A stretch of 7,529 bases of DNA from an uncultured delta proteobacterium (GTDB lineage: Bacteria > RBG-13-61-14 > DRUE01), in contig CAIUDS010000085.1 of the NCBI GenBank assembly GCA_903897985.1, positions 1 to 7,529 on the forward strand, in the 5' to 3' direction. Made by a program: the position numbers and the translations under genes. This document shows, one piece after another, positions 1 through 5,250 of this stretch. The notes under the pieces were generated by a model. That model did no database searches. It was not told the DNA's origin and was given only the letters and a program-made list of their open reading frames with translations. The stretch's first letter is position 1. Every line of letters begins with the position of its first letter.

Positions 1-816
1 CTCGAGCATCTCGAAGGGGTCGCCGTTGGGGTTGTTGAAATGCGGCACCGACGAATACATGAACAGGCCCACGAACGCGCCGCGTCTCGCCATCTCGACC
101 TGCTGCTCGATGGTGGCGCGGTTCACATTCCAGTTCGGGTGCGTGAGCAGAATTTTCTTGATCCCCATTTTGCGCGCCGCGTCTATCACCACGAACCGTT
201 CCTTCACCGAAGCGTGGCAGGGGTCGAGGATCACATCGAATTTTTTCACGAGTTCCAGGATCTCCATCAGTTCCTTGCGCGGCTTGCCCTTGGCGTCGAG
301 CAGTTCGATCCCGCCCGGCTCGCCCATGACCCGGTGGTGGTGCGCGGAGTCGTGGCTGGGCAGCCAGACCTTCTTGCCGCCCGCGCGGCAGCACACCTCG
401 ACCGACTCGGGGAACAGCCCGCCCACATAATAGTTGCACACGATCCCGCCATAGACGCGGACCGGCGGGATGCCCTTCTGCGCGGCATAGAGGTCCACGA
501 TCTCCTGGACATAAGGCGCGGTGAACGCGGTGGGCATGGTCATGGATTTGAACAGCACCGCCTTCATGCCCTCGTCGGTGGCGCGTTTGGCGATATGGCT
601 CTGGCTCCAACCGGTATCTATCAGCGGGTCCGGCCAGCAGTGGATATGCAAATCGCAGGCGCCTCTCATAATCTCGCCCACCGATTCCTCGCTGATGGTC
701 CCGAGCTTCGCGCCCATGCCCTCGACCGTGTGATACGCCCGGAGCGCGTCGTTCCGATATTTCGGCTCAAAACTCGGCTCGTAATCCTCTCTTACCCTTC
801 TCCTGCCCTTTGCCAT
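1..816 (-). CDS. DUF6282 family amidohydrolase-like protein (3' end beyond window)
   Basis: This frame is open for 272 codons, from ATG at 816 to the window edge, so the C-terminus is missing. The start follows a strong Shine-Dalgarno (GGAGGAGG, 830-823). The sequence has the look of the amidohydrolase/TIM-barrel superfamily: DLHIHCWPD carries an HxH metal motif (H57, H59), followed by LFKSM (K90, at the position of a metal-bridging lysine), SHDSAHHH (H155), DPCHAS (H201) and LLTHPN (H226). The spacing of motifs and the phrase 'GMKAVLFKS' match my recollection of DUF6282 proteins, which are uncharacterised. A metal-dependent cytosolic hydrolase is therefore likely, but the substrate is unknown. 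Its position at the end of a sugar-acid operon suggests a lactone, lyase-type or ring-opening substrate in the same pathway; that is inference. It is separated from kduD by a toxin-antitoxin pair. Confidence 0.85.
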   Translation of the reverse strand, partial: MAKGRRRVREDYEPSFEPKYRNDALRAYHTVEGMGAKLGTISEESVGEIMRGACDLHIHCWPDPLIDTGWSQSHIAKRATDEGMKAVLFKSMTMPTAFTAPYVQEIVDLYAAQKGIPPVRVYGGIVCNYYVGGLFPESVEVCCRAGGKKVWLPSHDSAHHHRVMGEPGGIELLDAKGKPRKELMEILELVKKFDVILDPCHASVKERFVVIDAARKMGIKKILLTHPNWNVNRATIEQQVEMARRGAFVGLFMYSSVPHFNNPNGDPFEMLE

Positions 817-840
817 TTTCGGCCTCCTCCAATCAAAATT

Positions 841-870
841 CGAGGTGCGGACACTCCTGTCCGCACCTCG
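841..870 (-). terminator. Perfect 12-bp hairpin after the RelE toxin gene
   Basis: The arms CGAGGTGCGGAC and GTCCGCACCTCG are exactly complementary around a 6-nt loop. On the minus strand the hairpin begins one base after the toxin TAA stop and is followed by AATTTTGATT, a weak U-run, so it could act as an intrinsic terminator or attenuator between the toxin and the DUF6282 gene. It lies just upstream of the DUF6282 ribosome-binding site, so it could also shield the next gene from toxin transcription. The GC-rich palindrome built on GCGGAC/GTCCGC also resembles dispersed extragenic palindromes, so it may be one copy of a genome-wide repeat rather than a dedicated terminator. Confidence 0.6.
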
Positions 871-871
871 T

Positions 872-1156
872 TTAGTCGTCAAAAGCTCGTATCTTTTGTT
901 GATATACCTCTCTGCGATGTCCGATTCTCAGAATTCGGACTTGTTCGCCGCTTATTTCATAAATTACTCTCCAATCCCCGACCCGAAGCGACCACATCCC
1001 TTTAAGATCTCCTTGAAGAGGCTTGCCAAACCTTTCCGGAAACGTGGTCAAGCGCCGTTCGATGGCTTTTCCGATTCTCTGCCACTCAAATTCACCCAGC
1101 CGGTCACGATCTTCCCTCAGCACCAGCGGATGATAGATCAGGGAATTTTTTTTCAT
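872..1156 (-). CDS. RelE/ParE superfamily toxin
   Basis: The product is 94 aa, the usual size of a RelE/ParE toxin. These proteins are small basic ribosome-dependent mRNA interferases (RelE-like) or gyrase inhibitors (ParE-like). Visible family features are an N-terminal helical part (residues 15-40), then GDLKGMWSLRVGDWRVIYEI (about 49-68) with the typical LR-x-G-D-x-R-x-x-Y pattern (R58, R63, Y66), and the final strand RILRIGHRREVY (74-85) with the conserved H80-R81 and Y85. The start codon overlaps the antitoxin stop (ATGA at 1156-1153), so the two genes are translationally coupled, with the antitoxin first. The motif pattern favours the RelE-like ribonuclease group, but the target cannot be read from the sequence with certainty. 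Confidence 0.88.
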   Translation of the reverse strand: MKKNSLIYHPLVLREDRDRLGEFEWQRIGKAIERRLTTFPERFGKPLQGDLKGMWSLRVGDWRVIYEISGEQVRILRIGHRREVYQQKIRAFDD

Positions 1157-1389
1157 TTCTTCTTGCCAAAAACCTGTTCATGAGTGAGTGCGGTCTTGGG
1201 GTCAAAGGTCTTTCGCCGAGCTTCCCCCTCGCGGGCCCAAAAGATGTCCTCCTCCTGCTCATAAGCATCCTTGACGATATCCCGCAGTAGCAGGGACAGG
1301 GAGACCCCCTTTTGATGTGCGCTTTTCTTGAGCCATTGATACAAAGGCTTTTCCACCACCATCGTTAATCGCGGATTTTTTGCCGGCAT
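1153..1389 (-). CDS. Ribbon-helix-helix antitoxin paired with RelE toxin
   Basis: The product is 78 aa. The ATG at 1389 is chosen because GGGAGGT (1403-1397) lies 7 nt upstream; a longer frame exists to 1470 but would run through the promoter. Residues 7-43 (RLTMVVEKPLYQWLKKSAHQ onward) fit a MetJ/Arc/CopG-type ribbon-helix-helix: one short beta strand, a helix, the turn GVS, then a second helix. The C-terminal half (about 45-78) is charged and contains ALTHEQVF, a segment typical of the toxin-wrapping tail in RelE antitoxins. It should dimerise, bind the operator palindrome at 1415-1426 and neutralise the overlapping toxin. Antitoxin-first order with a 4-nt overlap is standard for type II modules. 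The exact antitoxin family is uncertain. Confidence 0.85.
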   Translation of the reverse strand: MPAKNPRLTMVVEKPLYQWLKKSAHQKGVSLSLLLRDIVKDAYEQEEDIFWAREGEARRKTFDPKTALTHEQVFGKKK

Positions 1390-1409
1390 GCTAATTACCT
1401 CCCAATAAA

Positions 1410-1438
1410 AGTGTAGCACAAGTGCTGAACCGATGCAA
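1410..1438 (-). promoter_or_regulatory. Promoter and operator of the RHH-RelE module
   Basis: On the minus strand TTGCAT (1438-1433) and TACACT (1415-1410) are 17 bp apart, with an extended -10 TGC (1418-1416). The spacer holds a perfect palindrome, AGCAC-TT-GTGCT (1426-1415), which also covers the first -10 base. A dyad between -35 and -10 is where an autoregulating ribbon-helix-helix antitoxin is expected to bind and block RNA polymerase. The antitoxin ribosome-binding site follows at 1403-1397. The site assignments are read by eye. Confidence 0.6.
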
Positions 1439-1457
1439 TGGGTTTTGATTTGCCCCC

Positions 1458-1471
1458 TTTCACCGTTCACC
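1458..1471. repeat. Short tandem heptamer pair (TTTCACC/GTTCACC)
   Basis: Two near-identical heptamers, TTTCACC and GTTCACC, lie in tandem in the gap between the kduD stop and the toxin-antitoxin promoter. I see no convincing hairpin terminator after kduD in 1439-1482. The pair may be the remains of a simple repeat or a trace of the toxin-antitoxin insertion, or chance. Confidence 0.3.
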
Positions 1472-1482
1472 CTTAAAACTAT

Positions 1483-2241
1483 TCACCTGCCGAGGTATCC
1501 CCCATCCACCACCAGCACGGCGCCGTGCATATAGTCGGAGGCGGGCGAAGCGAGGAACACGAGCGCGCCCTTGAGGTCTTCGGGTTTGCCCCATCTTCCC
1601 GCGGGGATGCGTTCGAGGATCTGGCAAGAGCGGGCCTTGTCTTTGAGCAGCGCGGTGTTGAGGGGGGTGGCCATGTATCCCGGCGCGAGCGCGTTGACAT
1701 TGACCCCGCGGGAGGCCCACTCATTGGAGAGCGCCTTGGTAAGCTGGGCCACGCCGCCCTTGCTCGCGGTGTAGGCCGGGACCTTCAAGCCGCCGAAGAA
1801 CGAAAGGAGCGAGGCGATATTGATGATTTTTCCCGAGCCTTTTTTGAGCATCACTTTTCCGGCCATTGAGCAGAAATCGAACACCGCGGTGAGGTTGAGT
1901 TCGATCACTTGGTCCCAGTCTTCCAGCGCGAACTCCTCGGCCCGGTTTCTTCTGGTGATGCCGGCGTTGTTGACCAGGATGTCAATGGTCCCGAAGGTCT
2001 TGAGGAACTTTTGGAAGGCGCGTTTCCGTTCCGGCCTTTTTAAGAGATCGGCCTTGATCCCGGTCACGAGTCCGGATTTTTTCAAGGCCTTGACCGCGGC
2101 CGGGAGCTCATTCGAGATGTCAACAATCCCGACTTCCGCGCCGGCCTCGAGCAAGGCCTCGGCAAAAGCTTTGCCCAAGCCGTAAGACCCGCCGGTGACC
2201 AGGGCCTTTTTCCCCGTGAGTTCGAACTGTTTCAGGATCAT
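1483..2241 (-). CDS. kduD: 2-dehydro-3-deoxy-D-gluconate 5-dehydrogenase (KduD-type SDR)
   Basis: The 252-aa product is a classical short-chain dehydrogenase and matches E. coli KduD (253 aa, from memory) along its length: MIL start, ITRR-x-x-A-x-EF after NNAG, KIINIASLLSF-x-GG, YTASK, NEWA, VNVNALAPGYMAT, IPAGRWG and the C-terminal VDGGYLGR. The Rossmann motif is TGGSYGLG (16-23), D41 ends beta-2 and points to NAD(H), NNAG is at 91-94, and the catalytic set is N116, S144, Y157 and K161. KduD interconverts 3-deoxy-D-glycero-2,5-hexodiulosonate and 2-keto-3-deoxygluconate in cytosolic breakdown of unsaturated uronates from pectin, alginate or glycosaminoglycans. A 2-deoxygluconate 3-dehydrogenase is the alternative in this subfamily. 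It starts 15 nt after the radical SAM gene, so they are co-transcribed, with a modest GAGGG upstream of the ATG. Confidence 0.87.
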   Translation of the reverse strand: MILKQFELTGKKALVTGGSYGLGKAFAEALLEAGAEVGIVDISNELPAAVKALKKSGLVTGIKADLLKRPERKRAFQKFLKTFGTIDILVNNAGITRRNRAEEFALEDWDQVIELNLTAVFDFCSMAGKVMLKKGSGKIINIASLLSFFGGLKVPAYTASKGGVAQLTKALSNEWASRGVNVNALAPGYMATPLNTALLKDKARSCQILERIPAGRWGKPEDLKGALVFLASPASDYMHGAVLVVDGGYLGR

Positions 2242-2256
2242 GTTTTGTCCCTCGAT

Positions 2257-3546
2257 TTATTTCTTTGCGTTCTGGAAACCAAATTCCTTGAGCTCGGACC
2301 AGACCCCGGCGCCGAGGGGGTTGGTGAGGAACTCGTAATAACGGGCGGTGGTGTAGTTCTGCATCCAAGCGCACATGTCCCCGCACTGGTCCGGGCCGGG
2401 GCCGTGGAAATTATTCGCGGTCTTGAGTTGGTTCGCGGCCTGCCAGCACTCGTCCACATTTTTATAGTCCAGCAGCTTTAGATAGGCCGGCTCGACATGC
2501 TTGGGGCCGCGGCAGGGCCAGGCGATCCGTCCGTCCGGGTCCACATGCGGCCTAAGCGTGGGCAGGCAATGATAGTCCGAGACCTTGAGCAGCATGTCGA
2601 GGATATGGCTCGAGCCGATGATCAATTCGCCGGCCTTTTTGCGCGCGAGGATTTTCCCGGCCAGCGCCTGGTAATCGGGCCGGCTGATCATGTCGCGCTT
2701 GAAGGCGAACCCGCCCTCGCTCTTTTCGCCGTGGTAGTTGATCGGGACCGGCGCGAACCAGACCTCGCCCAGGTCGTTGGCAAAATCCAAAACCTTGCCG
2801 GCCTCTTCCACCGTGTTCTCGCCGATCACGGCGTTGACGATCAGCTTGAAGTCAACCACCTTGCGCAGCTCGCGGAGCATGAGCAGGTTGACCAAAACCT
2901 GCTCGACCTTCTTCACGCCCCAGAGCTCTCGCAGCCGCTCGAGGTTGAGGCCGTCCAGGCTCACGATGATGATGTCCATCGAGCGGAGCCAATTGCGCCA
3001 CTCCGGCCGCTTGAGCGCGTGGTCGAGCACGAACCCGTTGGTGTTGATCATGAGCGGGTGGTAGCCGAGGCGGAAGGCGATGTCGGTGAACACGGGCAGG
3101 TCCGGGTCGAGTGTGGGCTCGCCGCCGCAGAAGTAGACCGCGCTGGTGCCGGTGCGCATGGTCTTAAGCGCCTTCACCCGATCGGCGAAACCGAGATGCT
3201 CGTCTTCCAGGTTGTAGTAGGCGTTGCCGCGGTGGTCGTCGCAATAGGTGCAGCGGAAATTGCATTTGTAGAGCAAAGTCCAGATGAAATAGAGCGGCCG
3301 GAGCGCGTGGTTGCCGGCCTTGAAACGCGAGCGGTTGATCCGGTAGTTGTTGGCCACGGTCAGGAGCGAACGGGCCTTGCGCGTCCGGTCCGCCACCCGG
3401 TCGGTCCAGGAATCGTCAGCGTCCTTGTGGATGAGCGGCTCGATTTCCCGCGCCAGCGCCACCGCCTCCGCATGAAGCGTTTTCCAGTCCGGATGTCCGG
3501 GCTTGGGCTGATAGTAATTGAACGAGAGCGGCTGCGGCTCGATCAT
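2257..3546 (-). CDS. Radical SAM protein with C-terminal Cys-rich (SPASM/Twitch-like) region
   Basis: The 429-aa product has a roughly 80-residue helical N-terminal extension, then the radical SAM core. CNFRCTYC (C95, C99, C102) is the CX3CX2C motif for the [4Fe-4S] cluster that binds S-adenosylmethionine, and FCGGEPT (139-145) is the GGE motif that contacts its amino group. After the barrel, five further cysteines (C327, C345, C367, C388, C392; the last two in CGDMC) suggest a SPASM- or Twitch-type region binding at least one auxiliary Fe-S cluster. DPDGRIAWPCRG is typical of SPASM segments. The ATG overlaps the dehydrogenase stop (ATGA) and kduD follows after 15 nt, so it is embedded in the sugar-acid operon. 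The reaction cannot be read from the sequence. A carbohydrate dehydrogenation or epimerisation fits the context, but a peptide-modifying role is not excluded. Confidence 0.88.
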   Translation of the reverse strand: MIEPQPLSFNYYQPKPGHPDWKTLHAEAVALAREIEPLIHKDADDSWTDRVADRTRKARSLLTVANNYRINRSRFKAGNHALRPLYFIWTLLYKCNFRCTYCDDHRGNAYYNLEDEHLGFADRVKALKTMRTGTSAVYFCGGEPTLDPDLPVFTDIAFRLGYHPLMINTNGFVLDHALKRPEWRNWLRSMDIIIVSLDGLNLERLRELWGVKKVEQVLVNLLMLRELRKVVDFKLIVNAVIGENTVEEAGKVLDFANDLGEVWFAPVPINYHGEKSEGGFAFKRDMISRPDYQALAGKILARKKAGELIIGSSHILDMLLKVSDYHCLPTLRPHVDPDGRIAWPCRGPKHVEPAYLKLLDYKNVDECWQAANQLKTANNFHGPGPDQCGDMCAWMQNYTTARYYEFLTNPLGAGVWSELKEFGFQNAKK

Positions 3547-4496
3547 GCCCTAACCTCGTATAGCGGCTGCTCGCCCTTAAGCACGCGATAAGCCTCAAGC
3601 GCCGCGGTCTCTTTCAGTTCCTTGATCGCGCCCTCGGAGTACCAGGCATAGTGCATGGTGAACACCAGGTTGTCCAGACTCCGGAGCGGGCTGTCAACCG
3701 GGAGCGGCTCGGTCTCGAACACATCCAGGCCCGCGCCCGCAATTTTGTGGTCGCGCAAAACCTCGAACAGCGCCTGCTCGTCAATCAAGGCCCCGCGGCT
3801 GGTGTTGATAAGATATGCCGATGGTTTCATCAGCAAGAGCAATTTCTTGTTGACCAGATGCCGCGTCTTGGCGTTGGACGGCGCATGGATGGAAATGAAA
3901 TCGCTTTGCTGAAAGAGTTTCTCCAACTCGACCGGCTCCGCGCCCGCGGCTTTGATCTCTTCGGGTTTCACGAACGGGTCATGGACCAGGATTTTTGCAA
4001 ACAGGGGCTTGAGCTTGACGATCAGGTTCCTCGGAATGTGCCCGAACCCGACCAGGCCCGCGGTCAAGTTGATGAGCCTCGGAATAGGTTGAATCCGTTG
4101 CAGGCTGTGCCTGTTCTCGCGGAGCAGCTTGTCCGCATAAACGATTTTGCGGTTGAGGGCGAGGATCAAGGCGAGCGCATGGTCCGAGACCTCGTCCAGG
4201 CAATAGTAAGGCACATTACAAACCTTGATCCCCTTGGCCTTGGCCGCGGCCAGGTCTATCGTGTCCACCGCGATCCCGTAACGCACGATCACCCGGCATT
4301 TCTCCATCGCGCCGATCACTCGGGCATTGACCTGACAATACTGCGCGAGCAAGCCGTCCGCATCCCGCGCCTCTTTGATCAACGCTTCCGGGTCCCGCGT
4401 CCGGCTCTCCACGATCTCGATCCCCGGCAGCCGCTTGAGAACATTCTTCTCCAACTCCACATCCGAGTATTCCTGATAGTTAATTACAACTTTCAT
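3543..4496 (-). CDS. D-2-hydroxyacid dehydrogenase, CtBP-like
   Basis: The 317-aa product has the full length of a D-isomer-specific 2-hydroxyacid dehydrogenase, which interconverts 2-ketoacids and D-2-hydroxyacids with NAD(H). VRYGIAVDTIDLAAA (71-85) and VPYYCLDEVSDHAL (95-108) are typical of the group annotated as C-terminal-binding-protein-like dehydrogenases. The Rossmann loop is GFGHIP (150-155), D173 follows beta-2, and the catalytic triad appears as R234 (NTSRGALID), E263 (FETEP) and H282 (TMHYAW). The third glycine of the usual GxGxxG is a proline here, which is odd. The ATG at 4496 has AAGGA 7 nt upstream. It overlaps the radical SAM gene by 4 nt. The substrate is unknown; a sugar-derived 2-ketoacid is likely from the neighbours, and phosphoglycerate dehydrogenase proper seems less likely. 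Confidence 0.87.
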   Translation of the reverse strand: MKVVINYQEYSDVELEKNVLKRLPGIEIVESRTRDPEALIKEARDADGLLAQYCQVNARVIGAMEKCRVIVRYGIAVDTIDLAAAKAKGIKVCNVPYYCLDEVSDHALALILALNRKIVYADKLLRENRHSLQRIQPIPRLINLTAGLVGFGHIPRNLIVKLKPLFAKILVHDPFVKPEEIKAAGAEPVELEKLFQQSDFISIHAPSNAKTRHLVNKKLLLLMKPSAYLINTSRGALIDEQALFEVLRDHKIAGAGLDVFETEPLPVDSPLRSLDNLVFTMHYAWYSEGAIKELKETAALEAYRVLKGEQPLYEVRA

Positions 4497-4509
4497 CAGT
4501 CATTCCTTC

Positions 4510-4565
4510 TTGTGCGAGCGACTTTAGCCGCGATATTTTGTGCGAGCGAGCTTGCTCGCGAGTCC
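4510..4565. repeat. Two tandem REP-like palindromic units
   Basis: Two 28-base units start with the same TTGTGCGAGCGA (4510 and 4538). Each holds a dyad: GCGACT-TT-AGCCGC in the first (one mismatch) and a perfect GCGAGC-TT-GCTCGC in the second. Size, GC-rich dyad, shared head and intergenic position resemble repetitive extragenic palindromes. They lie between the displaced kinase tail and the hydroxyacid dehydrogenase, where they would form hairpins in an operon transcript. Only a genome-wide count would show that they are dispersed. Confidence 0.6.
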
Positions 4566-4566
4566 T

Positions 4567-4652
4567 TTATCTTCGCACATCCCCGCCCCGGCTCCGGATC
4601 ACCTGCTCGACTTCGGCCCGGCTGGACCACCAATAGTCTCCGCGCATGCCCA
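4567..4652 (-). pseudogene. Orphan 3' tail of a KDG kinase gene (displaced copy)
   Basis: Read on the minus strand in the kinase frame, this piece encodes the kinase C-terminus from GMRGDYWW to GGDVRR and ends at a TAA (4569-4567). It matches the real kinase tail at 6579-6664 at 76 of 86 bases. The last 28 bases including the stop (4567-4594) are identical, as are 13 bases at the inner edge (4640-4652). Six changed codons are synonymous and three are conservative (N to S, T to A, K to R), so it came from a diverged working gene rather than decaying after a recent duplication. Two more codons, AAG GTG against AAA CTG, may extend the match into the antitoxin stop. It has no start of its own and is not expected to be translated. 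Confidence 0.85.
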
Positions 4653-4654
4653 CC

Positions 4655-4894
4655 TTATTTGGGGTTGCTCTGATAGCGCTCGGCATAGAGATCGAGAACC
4701 TTTCGGATCATCTTTTGATAAGGGGTGCGGAGCTTTCTCGAGCGCTTCTTAAAAAACTCGACGCTTTCTCTGCTCAAGCTGATCGTGACCTTGACTTTGT
4801 CTTCCTTTAAGATCAGCCTCTCCGGCGGCGGCAAGAAATCCTCCACCAGCTCCATTTCCAAAGGCTCATCCGTGTAATGAATTTTTTTCTTCAT
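4655..4894 (-). CDS. brnA: BrnA-type antitoxin (RHH)
   Basis: The product is 79 aa, starting at the ATG at 4894, which is preceded by AAGGAAGGG about 6 nt upstream; a longer in-frame start at 4945 lies deep inside brnT and is unlikely. Residues 1-30 are an acidic linker with MELVEDFLPPPE, and residues 34-70 (KVKVTISLSRESVEFFKKRS then a second helix) form a CopG-like ribbon-helix-helix for DNA binding and dimerisation. In known BrnTA modules the antitoxin binds the toxin and represses the shared promoter. The start overlaps the end of brnT by 29 nt in another frame. Its TAA stop touches the kinase-tail repeat, so the last codons sit right at the cassette border. Family assignment rests on layout plus sequence resemblance. 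Confidence 0.82.
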   Translation of the reverse strand: MKKKIHYTDEPLEMELVEDFLPPPERLILKEDKVKVTISLSRESVEFFKKRSRKLRTPYQKMIRKVLDLYAERYQSNPK

Positions 4895-5156
4895 AGAATT
4901 CCCTTCCTTTCCTCCAGTATCCGGCCCCGATGATCCTGATCGCATCCTCTCGATAAGTGAAACGAACCGTTAAAATCCCGCCCCCAACCTTGCCCAAACA
5001 AAAATGTCGCAATTCTCTGCCGCTATGTTTCAAGTCCCGCGTGATTAAACGGCGGGGGTCCAAGAATGCCAATTGAGCCTGCTGGAAAGATACGCCGTGC
5101 TTGCGAATATTTTCGGCCTCTTTCCCCGGGTCCCATTCGAATCTCGCTTCTTCCAT
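4866..5156 (-). CDS. brnT: BrnT family ribonuclease toxin
   Basis: The product is 96 aa, the normal BrnT length. The N-terminal signature FEWDPGKEAENIRKHGVSFQ (6-25) is characteristic of BrnT, and residues about 62-90 (TVRFTY, then AIRIIGAGYWRKGREFYEE) correspond to the last strands and terminal helix. BrnT is a RelE-fold mRNA interferase that inhibits translation and is neutralised by BrnA; it is often stress-induced. In most relatives I remember, the segment reads ISAR; here it is IGAG (76-79), so a commonly conserved arginine is missing. This may weaken or alter catalysis. The gene precedes and overlaps brnA, the standard BrnTA order, and has its own promoter and operator directly upstream. 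The ribosome-binding site is probably GGAG just before the ATG. Confidence 0.87.
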   Translation of the reverse strand: MEEARFEWDPGKEAENIRKHGVSFQQAQLAFLDPRRLITRDLKHSGRELRHFCLGKVGGGILTVRFTYREDAIRIIGAGYWRKGREFYEEKNSLHG

Positions 5157-5188
5157 CCGGCTCCGCCTCTTTCTAAGCCATATATATT

Positions 5189-5217
5189 ACCATACAACTG
5201 TATGGGCATATTGTCAA
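5189..5217 (-). promoter_or_regulatory. brnTA promoter with overlapping palindromic operator
   Basis: On the minus strand a consensus -35, TTGACA (5217-5212), is followed after 17 bp by TATGGT (5194-5189). A perfect 16-base palindrome, CCATACA-AC-TGTATGG (5190-5205), covers the -10 and its upstream flank. This fits negative autoregulation by BrnA. It is the strongest promoter-like sequence in the window, and makes the toxin-antitoxin pair independent of upstream readthrough. The rest of the gap 5157-5250 holds nothing else I can name. Confidence 0.7.
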
Positions 5218-5250
5218 GTCAATTGTGTCCAACAGGCAACGCTCGCGTAG

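Noticed and set aside
40..1005. 321-codon open frame on the plus strand
   Set aside because: It is antisense to the DUF6282 gene and the RelE toxin, has no recognisable domain, and is rich in H, R, A and V as expected from the complement of GC-biased codons.
1390..1470. N-terminal extension of the RHH antitoxin
   Set aside because: The extension would cover the promoter and operator, and the ATG at 1389 has a strong ribosome-binding site.
2497..3591. 364-codon open frame on the plus strand
   Set aside because: It mirrors the radical SAM gene. The minus frame has clear catalytic motifs; this one is a low-complexity V/E/D/H-rich shadow.
4510..4565. CRISPR array from repeated TGTGCGAGCGA
   Set aside because: There are only two adjacent units with internal dyads and no spacers or cas genes.
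4567..4652. Simple target-site duplication from a recent transposition
   Set aside because: The copies differ at 10 of 86 bases with mainly silent changes, and no transposase or inverted termini are present.
3651..4673. 340-codon open frame on the plus strand
   Set aside because: It is antisense to the hydroxyacid dehydrogenase and runs across the REP units and kinase tail, with no family resemblance.
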